This document shows, piece by piece, positions 18,291 through 27,382 of a stretch of 41,973 bases of DNA. The number at the start of each line of letters is the position of its first letter. Positions within the stretch are counted from its first letter, which is position 1. The notes below the pieces were generated by a model. The model was not told the DNA's origin. It was given only the letters and a program-made list of their open reading frames with translations, and searched no databases. The DNA comes from Lentisphaerota bacterium (GTDB taxonomy: Bacteria > Verrucomicrobiota > Kiritimatiellia > PWTM01), in NCBI GenBank assembly GCA_016873715.1, contig VGWF01000025.1, forward strand, positions 1 through 41,973. Reading direction: 5' to 3'. Position numbers and translations under genes: made by a program.

Positions 18291-19466
18291 ATGGCGGCCG
18301 CGACGCTGACCGTGCGGCCGGTCCGCACCGCGCCCGACCGCGAGGCCTTCCTGCGCGTGCCGTGGCGGATCCAGCGCGACGACCCCTGCTGGGTTCCGCC
18401 GCTCCTCGCACGGCAGGCCGCCTTCCTCGATCCGGCGACCGGCCCGTTCTTCGAGAGCGGCGAGGCCGAGCTCCTCCTCGCGTATCGGGGCGGGGAGGCG
18501 GTCGGCCGGATCTCGGCGCACGTCCACCGGCGGCACGACGAACTCCACGGCGGCGGCACCGGCTTCTTCGGCTTCTTCGAATGCGAGCGGGATCCCGCCG
18601 CCGCGGCGGCCCTGGTCCGCGCGGCGACGGACTGGCTCCGCGCGCGCGGCCGCGTGCGCGTGGTCGGGCCGATGAGCTTCGCCATCTACGACGACATCGG
18701 CCTCCTCGTCGACGGTTTCGATTCGCTGCCCGCGTTCCTGCTGACGCACAACCCGCCGTGGTACGCCGGCCTGCTCGAGGCGGAGGGGTTCCGCAAGGCG
18801 GTGGACTGGCACGCCTTGCGCGTGACGAACCGCGACGTGGACGCCGGGGCCATGGGCGCCGAGTCGGCGGCGATCATGGCCCGCGCCGGCCTGACGCTTC
18901 GCATGCCGAGTCCGGCGGAGGTGGCGCGCCGGTCGGACGAGATCCTCGGGCTCTTCAACGATGCGTGGGCCGGGAACTGGGGCCACATCCCCTTCACGCC
19001 GGGCGAGTTCGCCGCCGTGCTGCGCGACCTCGGTCCGCTGCTGCGCGCCGACCTGATCCGCATCGTGACCGACGGCGACCGGATCGTCGCCTTCACGATC
19101 ACGATCCCGGATCTGAACCCTCTCGTGCGCCGGTTCGACGGCCGGCTCCCGTGGTGGAACGCGCTGCGCTTCTACGCCGCGGCGCGGCTGGCCCCGCTGG
19201 AGCGCGTGAAGACCGTGCTGCTGGGCGTCGCGCGCGAGGTGCGCAACCGCCGCCTGCACGACGCGATGATCCTCGACACCTACGCCCACCTGGTGCGGAC
19301 GCAGCCGCGGCTGGTCCAGTGCGACTGCTCGCTCATCTGCGAACAGCTCGCCCCGTTCATCCGGTCGCTGAAGCGGTACGGCGCGCGCGTCTACAAGACC
19401 TACCGGATCTTCGAGAAGGAGATCGGCCCCGTCACGGCTTGCGGCGGATCGACACGCGGAACGTGA
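18291..19466 (+). CDS. GNAT-like N-acyltransferase, YghO-type; possible ceramide synthase
   Basis: The product is 391 residues. ATG 18291 is preceded by GGGGGAGG, an excellent ribosome binding site. The N-terminal half has RVPWRIQRDDPCWVPPLLAR, PFFESGEAELLLAYRGGEAV and GRISAHVHRRHDE, a GNAT core strand-turn. It then carries GPMSFAIYDDIGLLVDGFD and HNPPWYAGLLEAEGFRKAVD, typical of ~390-residue YghO-like proteins. The gene starts 52 nt after the alpha-oxoamine synthase and is probably cotranscribed. Bacterial ceramide synthases that acylate the sphinganine product of SPT are GNAT-like, so this protein could do that step. The assignment rests on context and remembered family resemblance. Its last 35 nt overlap the opposite-strand gene 19432-19785. 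Confidence 0.8.
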   Translation: MAAATLTVRPVRTAPDREAFLRVPWRIQRDDPCWVPPLLARQAAFLDPATGPFFESGEAELLLAYRGGEAVGRISAHVHRRHDELHGGGTGFFGFFECERDPAAAAALVRAATDWLRARGRVRVVGPMSFAIYDDIGLLVDGFDSLPAFLLTHNPPWYAGLLEAEGFRKAVDWHALRVTNRDVDAGAMGAESAAIMARAGLTLRMPSPAEVARRSDEILGLFNDAWAGNWGHIPFTPGEFAAVLRDLGPLLRADLIRIVTDGDRIVAFTITIPDLNPLVRRFDGRLPWWNALRFYAAARLAPLERVKTVLLGVAREVRNRRLHDAMILDTYAHLVRTQPRLVQCDCSLICEQLAPFIRSLKRYGARVYKTYRIFEKEIGPVTACGGSTRGT

Positions 19467-19785
19467 GCCCGTGCCGCGTGGTCAGCACGCCGGCGATGCG
19501 GCCGTCGGCCTCGAGGCGTCCTTCGAAGCGGTGGCCGGAGTGGTGGCGGCCCGTGACGCGGTCGCCCTCGACGCGCCCGTCGAGGTGATAGGTCCACCGG
19601 CCGCCGAGCGGGGTATCGACGCGCGCGAGGCCGAAGACCTCGGCGCCCTGCTGCACGATGTCGACCGAGAAGCGGGCGATGAGGTAGCGTCCGCCCCAGG
19701 TCCCCGCCAGCTGCGGGGGCGGTGCGTCCGCGGCCGCCGCCGCGACCGCCAGTCCCACCGCCAGGATGGCCAGGATGAATCTCAT
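19432..19785 (-). CDS. Small secreted protein of unknown function
   Basis: The product is 117 residues. A clear signal peptide (MRFILAILAVGLAVAAAAADA) is followed by a ~95-residue domain of alternating beta strands: AGTWGGRYLIARFSVDIVQQ, GRWTYHLDGRVEGDRVTG and FEGRLEADGRIAGVLTTRHG. The pattern suggests a small beta-barrel or lipocalin-like fold. No specific family was recognised. The upstream Shine-Dalgarno is weak. The 3' end overlaps the convergent GNAT gene by 35 nt. It could be missed by gene callers, but the signal peptide and coherent beta pattern support it. Confidence 0.65.
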   Translation of the reverse strand: MRFILAILAVGLAVAAAAADAPPPQLAGTWGGRYLIARFSVDIVQQGAEVFGLARVDTPLGGRWTYHLDGRVEGDRVTGRHHSGHRFEGRLEADGRIAGVLTTRHGLTFRVSIRRKP

Positions 19786-19936
19786 CGGGCTCGTTCCGCC
19801 GGCCCGCGGCCGGCCCCGCGACGATTCCAGAGCGGGGCGGCGAAGTCAAACCGGGGGGCGCAGGGCGGGTGTGCCGGGCGTCCCCGTCCGTTTTCCGACT
19901 TCGTCGGCTGCCCGAACTGCGCTAGGGTGGGCGGGC

Positions 19937-20950
19937 ATGCAGTTCGGCAACATGGTGAAGATGGGCGCGGCCGCGGTCCTCCACGGGCTGGGCGGGGCGC
20001 GCCGTCCCGTCAACGTGATGCTCGCGGTCACCAACCACTGCAACGGCGCGTGCCGCTACTGCCGCATCCCGGAGCGCGCCGGCCGCGAGATGACGACGGA
20101 GGAGATCCTCCGGCTGGTCGACCAGATGGCGGACGCCGGCACGGTGCGGCTCGGGCTGTGGGGCGGCGAGCCGCTGCTCCGGCGGGACATCGGGGCCATC
20201 GTCGACCGCGCCCGCGCCCGGGGCCTGTACGTGACGATGGACAGCAACGGGCTGCTGTGGCGCGAGCGGTGCGGCGACCTGGGCGGCCTCCACCACGTCA
20301 CGTTCGCCTACGACGGGGACGCGCCCGCCCACGAGGCGAACCGCGGGCCCGGCACGCACGCCCGCGTGAGCGAGGCGATCGACTTGGCGGTGGGGACGCC
20401 GGGGCTGAAAGTCTGGACGCTGACCGTGCTGACCCGGAACAACCTCGGCGACGTCGACCACGTGATCGACCGCGCCGCGCGCCTCGGGATCCACTGCGCC
20501 TTCCAGGTCCTCCACCACAACGGCGAACTCGGCTGCAACCACGATGCGCTGCTGCCGTCCGACGGGGAGTACCGCGCGGTGTTCCGGCACCTGCTCGACC
20601 GCAAGCTGCGCGGCGCGCCGATCGCCTCGTCGGTGCGCTACCTCCGCTACATCGCCGCCTGGCCCGACTTCCGGCAGGCGACGCTGCCCGGGCGGCACCT
20701 CGGCGCGCCGTGCCGCGCCGGCGCGCTCTACTGCAACGTCGACGCCAACGGCGACGTCTACGCCTGCAGCCTCCGGGTGGGGGAGGCGGCGGCGAAGAAC
20801 GCGGTGGATGCGGGATTCCGCGCCGCCTTCGACGCGATTCCGCCGTCGCCCTGCGGCTCGTGCTCCGCGACGTGCTTCACGGAGTACAACTACCTCTACT
20901 CCCTGGACCCGCGCTGCATCCTGCAGTGGATGCGCACCACGCGCCGGTGA
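19937..20950 (+). CDS. Radical SAM protein with C-terminal SPASM/twitch-like cysteines
   Basis: The product is 337 residues. ATG 19937 follows a GGGTGGGCGGG stretch. The 4Fe-4S/SAM motif is CNGACRYC (Cys35, 39, 42), preceded by NVMLAVTNH, and GLWGGEPLLR is the SAM-contact strand. C-terminal cysteines lie in PCRAGALYCNVDANGDVYAC and CGSCSATC, the spacing expected for an auxiliary-cluster (SPASM/twitch) region. The middle segment RGAPIASSVRYLRY matches RGAPIANSSRFLRD in the radical SAM protein at 30333-31415, so the two are paralogues. It stands apart from the minus-strand cluster; its stop is only 6 nt from the convergent membrane-protein gene. The reaction is unknown. These proteins act on peptides, glycans or lipids, and the family relation suggests it belongs to the same pathway as the cluster. 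Confidence 0.9.
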   Translation: MQFGNMVKMGAAAVLHGLGGARRPVNVMLAVTNHCNGACRYCRIPERAGREMTTEEILRLVDQMADAGTVRLGLWGGEPLLRRDIGAIVDRARARGLYVTMDSNGLLWRERCGDLGGLHHVTFAYDGDAPAHEANRGPGTHARVSEAIDLAVGTPGLKVWTLTVLTRNNLGDVDHVIDRAARLGIHCAFQVLHHNGELGCNHDALLPSDGEYRAVFRHLLDRKLRGAPIASSVRYLRYIAAWPDFRQATLPGRHLGAPCRAGALYCNVDANGDVYACSLRVGEAAAKNAVDAGFRAAFDAIPPSPCGSCSATCFTEYNYLYSLDPRCILQWMRTTRR

Positions 20951-20956
20951 GCGGCG

Positions 20957-22687
20957 TCAGGGCGCCGCCGGCGGCCTCACGCGCCAGGCGACGGTGCGGT
21001 CGTCGGCGCCGATCCGCGTGAACTCCGAGTCCAGCCGCGCGACGAGCGGCGCATCGCGGGCGGCCTCGTCCGGGGACGTGTGCAGGACGACGAGCCCGAT
21101 GCCCTGTTCGCGGACCTGCCGCAGGGCGCCGGTCCACGCGTCGGCGTCGGCCGCCGGGCCGGCGGGGTCGTTGAAGAGCCGCACGAGCACGCCGCGCAGC
21201 CCGGGCGGATCGTCGGGGCACTGGTCGAACCACACCAGCCGCTGGCCGTGCTCGGACTGGAAGTAGGTGTAGGCCCCCCAGCGCCTGCGCGACTCGGGCC
21301 CGGCGGCGGGAGGCAGGTCGAGCACGGGAAGATCCTCCTCCTCGAAGGCGGGCAGCGCGCGGACCGTCGCGGGGAGGTCGATCGCGGCGTCGAGATGGTT
21401 CCGCGGGCGGGTGCGGATGCCCGGCGGCGAGACGACGAGCCCCTCCGCCGCGACGAGCGCGACGATCGCGGCCGCCGCCGCGAGGACGGCGCGCGGGGGG
21501 CGGGAGGCGACGGCGCGCGCGACGAGGAGGCCGCCGCACGCCGCCATGAAGGGCAGCAGCCGGTTCAGCTTGACGACGTTCTCGAAGCCCGGGACCAGGT
21601 GGTCGAGCAGCGCCGCGGGCAGCGGGATGCGGAAGCCCGGCGGGCCGAAGGAGCGTCCGAGGGCCAGTACGGCGAGGACCGCGGTCCCGGCAAGCAGGAT
21701 GGCGGAGTCGCGCGAGCAGACCGCGCGGCCGGGCGTTCGGGACGACCGGCGCCGGCGCAGCAGGGTTGCGACGGCCCAGGCCACCGCGGCGAGAAAGACG
21801 GTGCCGAGGTAGGGCTTCTCCTGCCAGAGCCCCTCGCTCGGGTTGAAGAGGTCGAGGACCGACTCCGCCGGGATCCCCGCCGCGATCCCGACGTCCGCCG
21901 TGCCCGGGTTGAGGTTCAGGAGGTTCGCGGCCCCGGCCGAGCCGGGCGCGTAGAAGCGGACGAGCACCGGCAGGAGCCCGAGCAGCACGAGGCCCGCCGC
22001 CAGCGCGCGCCGCACGCCGGGCGCCCGCCACGGGAGGTCCAGCCGCTCCACCGCGTGGGCGAGGATGAAGGGCCACGCGGCCGCGAGGAAGAGCGCGAGG
22101 TAGGGCGAGGAGAAGACGGCGAGGCAGGGGAGGGCGACGGCGGCGACGAAGGCCGTCGCGCGCCGGCGCCCCTCGACGAGGTCGACGATCGCGCCGTAGG
22201 CGAAGCCGGCGGTCCAGAGCATCACGTTCTCGATCTGGCCCCGCAGGACGAAGGACTGCACGCAGGGGTGAAACACGACCAGCGCCGCGTAGGCCGCCGC
22301 CGCGGCCGGGGGGTAGCGCAGCTTGCGGGCCAGCCGGTGGAAGGCCCACGCGGACAGGAACAGGTTGAGCATGAAGACGAGGTTGAAGGCCGCCCGCGCG
22401 GGGAGGACGCGGCACAGCGCGTGGCCCGCGACGAGCGAAGGCACCGCGAGCGGCAGGGCCTCGCCGCCCTCCGGATAGGCCCACAGCGTGAGGAACGCGG
22501 GGGGCTTGCCCGGCGCGGGGTCGAGGTACATCCCGAGGCGCCGCATCTCGACGGCCTTCGAGCTGGCGGTCCGGTGCGACAGCGACAGCGTGAACGGCCG
22601 CAGGGAGCAGGGCGCATAGGCCAGCAGGGTCAGCGCGACGAAGGCGGCGGCCGCCGCGAGGGAGGCTCCGTGGCGCCGCAGGTTCAT
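20957..22687 (-). CDS. Polytopic membrane protein, glycosyltransferase-like (GT-C type topology)
   Basis: The product is 576 residues, with ATG 22687 overlapping the TolC stop as ATGA. About 10-12 hydrophobic helices fill residues ~10-410. They include AAAAFVALTLLAYAPCSLRP near the N-terminus, AAVALPCLAVFSSPYLALFL, AGLVLLGLLPVLVRFY and AILLAGTAVLAVLALG. A C-terminal ~150-residue soluble domain follows (FEEEDLPVLDLPPAAGPESR, WFDQCPDDPPGLRGVLVRLF). This layout, with a large first loop and a C-terminal periplasmic domain, resembles lipid-linked-sugar glycosyltransferases or YfhO-type proteins, but no catalytic motif was identified with confidence. It is the last gene of the efflux operon. It might modify the exported product or be part of a glycan pathway. 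Confidence 0.85.
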   Translation of the reverse strand: MNLRRHGASLAAAAAFVALTLLAYAPCSLRPFTLSLSHRTASSKAVEMRRLGMYLDPAPGKPPAFLTLWAYPEGGEALPLAVPSLVAGHALCRVLPARAAFNLVFMLNLFLSAWAFHRLARKLRYPPAAAAAYAALVVFHPCVQSFVLRGQIENVMLWTAGFAYGAIVDLVEGRRRATAFVAAVALPCLAVFSSPYLALFLAAAWPFILAHAVERLDLPWRAPGVRRALAAGLVLLGLLPVLVRFYAPGSAGAANLLNLNPGTADVGIAAGIPAESVLDLFNPSEGLWQEKPYLGTVFLAAVAWAVATLLRRRRSSRTPGRAVCSRDSAILLAGTAVLAVLALGRSFGPPGFRIPLPAALLDHLVPGFENVVKLNRLLPFMAACGGLLVARAVASRPPRAVLAAAAAIVALVAAEGLVVSPPGIRTRPRNHLDAAIDLPATVRALPAFEEEDLPVLDLPPAAGPESRRRWGAYTYFQSEHGQRLVWFDQCPDDPPGLRGVLVRLFNDPAGPAADADAWTGALRQVREQGIGLVVLHTSPDEAARDAPLVARLDSEFTRIGADDRTVAWRVRPPAAP

Positions 22688-24042
22688 GGAGGGGTTGCGA
22701 TCCCGGCCGCCGGGGCCGGCGGCCGCAGGCCGGCCGCGAGGTCCCCGTCCGCCGCCTGCAGGGCCTCGAGCAGCGTGGCGTGGGCGGAGTGGCACGCCCG
22801 GTTCGCCGCGCGGATGCGGGCGGCGTGCTCCTCGTTCCGGAACCGGGCCTCCGCGTGGTCGGCCGGCGCGATCGCCCCGTGGGCGAGGCGCACCCCGGCC
22901 TCGCGGAACGCGTCCGCCGGCCCCGTGTCGGCGCGGAGGCGCTGCAGGTCGTGCGCCGCCTGGCGGAGGTGGATGAAGGCGTCGGTGACGGACTGCGACA
23001 CCTCGGCCTCGGCCTGGAGGAGGCTCGCGGCGAGGCCGTCCAGCCGGGCCAGCGCCTGGTCCTTCCGGGCCTGCACCTCGCCGGCGTCCCACAGCGGGAT
23101 CTCCAGCCCCAGCATGGCGAAGTTGCCGCGCGTCTCGTCGAGCTGGCTCTCGCCGCTGTCGTAGCCGAAGGACAGCCGCGGCCGCGGGATCCGCTCGAGG
23201 CCGGCGAGCCGCGCGACGAGGGTCAACACCTCGCGCTCGGCCTGCAGCGCGGCGAGGTCGCCCCGGTGCGCGCGCGCCCAGCGCAGGCAGTCTTCGAGCT
23301 CGACGGGCGGGAAGGCGTAGTCGGGCGGCTCCGCCAGCACGAGGGCGGCGGACGGGAGACCGCAGAGCGCGGCGACCCGCTCCCGCGCCGTCCGATCGGC
23401 CGCCGCGGCATCGCGGGATTCGACCGCGCGCTGCGCGGCGTCGATCGCGGCGGCGGCGGCGGCGCGCCGCATCCGGGGATCGTCCGTCGCGGCGCCGTCC
23501 AGCGCCTTGTGGCGGTCGGCGGAGGCCCCGGCGCGCGCCTGGGCCAGCCCGGCGGCGTCGCCGGCCTCGAGGCAGCGGATGCAGGCGAGGCGGACCTGCA
23601 CCTCGTAGCGCAGGCGCTCGCGCGCCGTCCGGGTCTCGGCGATCGCGGTCCGCTGCCGGGCGATGCGCCGCCGCACCATGTTCTGGGGGATCTCGAGGAC
23701 GTGCTCGCCGAGGCTCACCGAGACCCCGTAGTCCTGCTCGCCCTCGGAGTACTGCCGCCCGTCGACGGTCACGCTGAGCTGGGGCCGCGACTGCGCGTCG
23801 GTCTCCCGGCGCGCCGCGTCGGCCAGCGCCGCCTGGCTGTTGAGCACGCCGCCGGCATCGGCGGTGCGGAGCGCGAGGCGGACGCAATCGGCCAGCGTCA
23901 GCGGCGCCGGGGGCGCAGCCGGGGCGTCGGCGCCGTCCGCCGACCGCGCCGGGCCGGCGGCGCAGGCGGCGAGGAGGACGAGGCAGGCCCGCGCGCCGGT
24001 GCGGGCGCGGGGGCGGCGGCCGGCCGGTCGGGGATCATTCAT
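22684..24042 (-). CDS. TolC-family outer-membrane efflux channel
   Basis: The product is 452 residues with a basic N-terminus and signal peptide (ACLVLLAACAAGPARSADGA). LTLADCVRLALRTADAGGVL is the typical start of a TolC helical repeat. Two long alpha-helical, coiled-coil-prone halves follow, the second beginning near residue 235 (ELEDCLRWARAHRGDLAALQ), each with a beta segment (QLSVTVDGRQYSEGEQDYGV; RLSFGYDSGESQLDETRG). TolC proteins trimerise into the outer-membrane duct of tripartite pumps. The gene overlaps the upstream permease gene by 8 nt and the downstream membrane-protein gene by 4 nt, so it is firmly in the operon. It pairs with the adaptor, ATPase and permease encoded immediately upstream. 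Confidence 0.93.
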   Translation of the reverse strand: MNDPRPAGRRPRARTGARACLVLLAACAAGPARSADGADAPAAPPAPLTLADCVRLALRTADAGGVLNSQAALADAARRETDAQSRPQLSVTVDGRQYSEGEQDYGVSVSLGEHVLEIPQNMVRRRIARQRTAIAETRTARERLRYEVQVRLACIRCLEAGDAAGLAQARAGASADRHKALDGAATDDPRMRRAAAAAAIDAAQRAVESRDAAAADRTARERVAALCGLPSAALVLAEPPDYAFPPVELEDCLRWARAHRGDLAALQAEREVLTLVARLAGLERIPRPRLSFGYDSGESQLDETRGNFAMLGLEIPLWDAGEVQARKDQALARLDGLAASLLQAEAEVSQSVTDAFIHLRQAAHDLQRLRADTGPADAFREAGVRLAHGAIAPADHAEARFRNEEHAARIRAANRACHSAHATLLEALQAADGDLAAGLRPPAPAAGIATPP

Positions 24043-25402
24043 GACGCAGGGCCTCCGTGGGCTCGAGCCGGGCGGCGACGAGGGCGGGGAAGAGGCCCGA
24101 CACCAGGCCGACGGCGACCGACGTTCCGAGCGAGAGTCCGAAGAAGACGGGCAGGAAGACCGGCGACCAGCCCGAGGTCTCCGCGACGGTGCTCGCGACG
24201 AACCCGGCGGCCTCGGAGGCCAGCAGGACCCCGAGCAGGATGCCCAGCGTGCCCCCGATGGCGCAGGTCAGCACGGACTCGGACAGGAAATGGGCCATCA
24301 CGTCGGCGTCCGTCGCGCCCACGGCCTTCCAGATGCCGATCTCGCGCGTCCGCTCGCGCACGGCGACGAGCATGATGTTCATGATGCCGACGCCGCTCAC
24401 CAGCAGCGAGAACGCGGCGACGGAGATCGTCAGGATCCGGAACGTCCGCAGCATCGTCGCGTGCTGCTCGATCAGCTCCTGCTGGCAGAAGACGCGGATC
24501 TCCTCCGGGTCGCGGTCGCGGAGGCGCGCCATCACCTCGTGGTGGAGCCGGTCGCGCAGGGCCAGCGCCCCGTCGTTGTCGCGCGCCTGCACGAGCAGCG
24601 CGCTGACCATCTCGATGCCGCGGCGTTCGTGCATGGACGTGATCGGAACCTGGATGAGGCGGTCGTAGTCGAACCGCATCATCGTCCCCTTCGGCTGCAG
24701 CACGCCGACGACCCGCCACTGGCTGCCCAGCATCGAGAGGCGGCGGCCGACGGCCGGGGCGCCCTTGAAGATCTCCTCGGCGATCCGCGAGCCGAGCACG
24801 CAGACCTGCTCGGAGCGCTCGGTGTCGGACGGGATCAGGTAGCGCCCCTCCCGGACCGCGAGATTGCGGATGACCGCGCCCAGGGCGGTGCCGCCCTCGA
24901 CGAGGGCGACGCGCGGGCGCGTGCCGGTGAGGCCGACCTCGGCGTAGTCCATCGCCACCGGCTCGATAAGGGCTGCCTCGGGCAGCCGCGCGCGGAGGGC
25001 CTCGACGTCGCGCATCCGGAGGACCTCCGGCATCGGGATCCCGTCGCCGGACGGGTCCTGCCCGGCCGCGGCGCCGGGCGACGCCCGCGACTTCAGGATG
25101 ATCTTCTTCTCGATCTCGTCGGGCTGCGCGTCCTCGATCGCCGCCGCCTGCCGCTGCTCGGTCTCGTACACGTCCTGGAAGAGGCGGACGGGCTCCGGGC
25201 GGTAGCGGTCCTCGAGGAGGACCATGTTGATCCCCATCTTCTCGAGGTGCAGGCGGAGCTGCTCGCGGCCGCCCTCGACGACGGCCAGACTCGAGATCAC
25301 CGCGGCGGTGCCGATCACGACGCCGAGGATCGAGAGGATCCGCCGCACCCGGTTCGTGCGGAGCTCGCGCAGCAGCGTGCCGCCCATGTAGAGCCAGTCC
25401 AT
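24035..25402 (-). CDS. ABC transporter permease, MacB/FtsX type
   Basis: The product is 455 residues. One N-terminal transmembrane helix (residues ~18-40, RRILSILGVVIGTAAVISSL) is followed by a ~240-residue periplasmic domain and three C-terminal helices from ~320 on. GIWKAVGATDADVMAHFLSE is the FtsX-domain hallmark, and the protein ends with ARLEPTEALRHE. Four helices with a large periplasmic domain is the MacB topology; the ATPase is encoded separately here. MacB-type transporters do not move substrate through the membrane. They drive periplasmic substrates through TolC by mechanotransmission. The gene starts 4 nt after the ATPase stop. Confidence 0.93.
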   Translation of the reverse strand: MDWLYMGGTLLRELRTNRVRRILSILGVVIGTAAVISSLAVVEGGREQLRLHLEKMGINMVLLEDRYRPEPVRLFQDVYETEQRQAAAIEDAQPDEIEKKIILKSRASPGAAAGQDPSGDGIPMPEVLRMRDVEALRARLPEAALIEPVAMDYAEVGLTGTRPRVALVEGGTALGAVIRNLAVREGRYLIPSDTERSEQVCVLGSRIAEEIFKGAPAVGRRLSMLGSQWRVVGVLQPKGTMMRFDYDRLIQVPITSMHERRGIEMVSALLVQARDNDGALALRDRLHHEVMARLRDRDPEEIRVFCQQELIEQHATMLRTFRILTISVAAFSLLVSGVGIMNIMLVAVRERTREIGIWKAVGATDADVMAHFLSESVLTCAIGGTLGILLGVLLASEAAGFVASTVAETSGWSPVFLPVFFGLSLGTSVAVGLVSGLFPALVAARLEPTEALRHE

Positions 25403-25406
25403 CGCG

Positions 25407-26093
<687 letters not shown>

Positions 26094-26096
26094 GCC

Positions 26097-27296
26097 CTAC
26101 TCCGCGGCGATCTCGTCGCCCTCGGCGAGGCCGGAGACGATCTCCACGTGGGTCTCGTCGGAGATCCCCGTCGTCACCTCGACGCGCTCGCGCGCCCCGC
26201 CGCGCACGCGCCACACCGCGTCGCGTCCGTTCGCCCGGTGGAGGCAGCGCAGCGGGATCGCGGGGACGCCCGCCTTGCGCGCGACGACGATCTCGACCTC
26301 CGCCGTGAGCCCGTGCTTGAGCAGGCCGTCCGCGTTGTCCACCCGCATCTCGACGACCACGGTGGAGTTCTGGCCGTGCGAGAAGCCGAGCTGGCCGACC
26401 GACGCCACGCGGCCCCGGAAGTCGCGCCCCGGCACGTGCTCGGCGCGTACGACCGCCTCCTGGCCCGTCCGGATGAGCGCCGCGTCGCCCTCGAAGAACC
26501 GGGCGACCGCCCGCATCTCGCGGACGTCCGCGAGGATCAGCAGCGGCCCGCGGCTCGGCTGGAAGCGGAACCCGAGCGTTCCCGGGTCGGGGCTGAACTC
26601 CCGGACCGCGTCGTTGATCCGGAGGATCCGTCCCGCGAACGGCGCCCGGCCCAGGCTCTCGTCGAGCCGCCGCCGCGCCCGCATCAGGTCGGAGACGGCC
26701 TGCAGGCGCTGCGCCTCCAGTTCCTCGACCTCGGCCGGCCGCTCCGCCGCGCCGGCGCCGGCCGGCCCCGCGATCCGCAGCGCCAGCTCCGCCCGCGCGG
26801 CCGCCCGCTCGGCCTTCTCCCGGTCGGCCTGGCTCGCCAGGCCGCGCCCGGCAAGGTCCTTCGCCGTCGCCGCGGCCTGGGAGGCCTCGGCGAGCGCCGC
26901 CTCGGCCGCCCGCCGCGCGTCCTCGGCCCGCAGCTCCGCGAGCGCCACCTGGCGGGCGAGGACGTTGGTGCGGGCCTCGAGGGTGCGGAGGTCGGCGAGC
27001 GCGGGCTCCGTGTCGAACGTGAAAAGGAGATGCCCCGCGGGGACCTCGTCGCCGTCGCGGACATGGACGGCCTTCAGCTCGGCGTCGCCGACCTCGGGGA
27101 AGAAGCTGACGATCCGCGACGCCTGCAGGCGGCCGTCCTCGCGCCGCGTCTCCTGCAGGTCCCGCCGCTCGACCCGGAAGGTCTCGGACGCGGGCTTCTC
27201 CGGCGCCGCGGGACGCGCTCCGCAGCCGGCCAGGGCGGAGGCGAGACACGCCGCCAGCGCCATCCGCCAACCCCGATTCCGGACGAACGATGTCAC
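26097..27296 (-). CDS. Periplasmic adaptor lipoprotein, MacA/HlyD family
   Basis: The product is 399 residues from GTG 27296, with AGGAGG 5 nt upstream. An N-terminal lipoprotein signal ends in LAGC (Cys25), so the protein is probably lipid-anchored and periplasmic. A split lipoyl/barrel-sandwich domain (DGDEVPAGHLLFTFDTEPAL ... GRAPFAGRILRINDAV) brackets a long coiled-coil hairpin at ~95-190 that is rich in Ala, Glu and Arg. A beta-barrel and membrane-proximal domain follow (LKHGLTAEVEIVVARKAGVP). It bridges the inner-membrane permease and the TolC channel. It is the first gene of the export operon and begins 86 nt after the radical SAM block. Confidence 0.93.
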   Translation of the reverse strand: MTSFVRNRGWRMALAACLASALAGCGARPAAPEKPASETFRVERRDLQETRREDGRLQASRIVSFFPEVGDAELKAVHVRDGDEVPAGHLLFTFDTEPALADLRTLEARTNVLARQVALAELRAEDARRAAEAALAEASQAAATAKDLAGRGLASQADREKAERAAARAELALRIAGPAGAGAAERPAEVEELEAQRLQAVSDLMRARRRLDESLGRAPFAGRILRINDAVREFSPDPGTLGFRFQPSRGPLLILADVREMRAVARFFEGDAALIRTGQEAVVRAEHVPGRDFRGRVASVGQLGFSHGQNSTVVVEMRVDNADGLLKHGLTAEVEIVVARKAGVPAIPLRCLHRANGRDAVWRVRGGARERVEVTTGISDETHVEIVSGLAEGDEIAAE

Positions 27297-27382
27297 GGCC
27301 ACCTCCTGCCGCCCCGGCCCGGGCGGGGCCGGGGGTCGGTTCCCCCCTACCAATTCGGGGGCACAGGGACAAGCCGATTGTC
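27297..27382 (-). promoter_or_regulatory. Junction between radical SAM block and export operon, with strong hairpin
   Basis: Bases 27312-27334 form a perfect 9-bp stem, CCCCGGCCC and GGGCCGGGG, around a 5-nt loop. There is no T-tract, so it is not a classical intrinsic terminator. A second short inverted pair (CCCCC...GGGGG around TACCAATTC, ~27342-27360) lies to its right. The larger stem lies between the last radical SAM stop and the adaptor ribosome binding site. It could attenuate read-through or protect mRNA ends. Confidence 0.45.

Noticed and set aside
27297-27382. Rho-independent terminator after the radical SAM block
   Set aside because: The stem is strong but no run of T follows on the minus strand, and the adaptor ribosome binding site comes 9-16 nt later.
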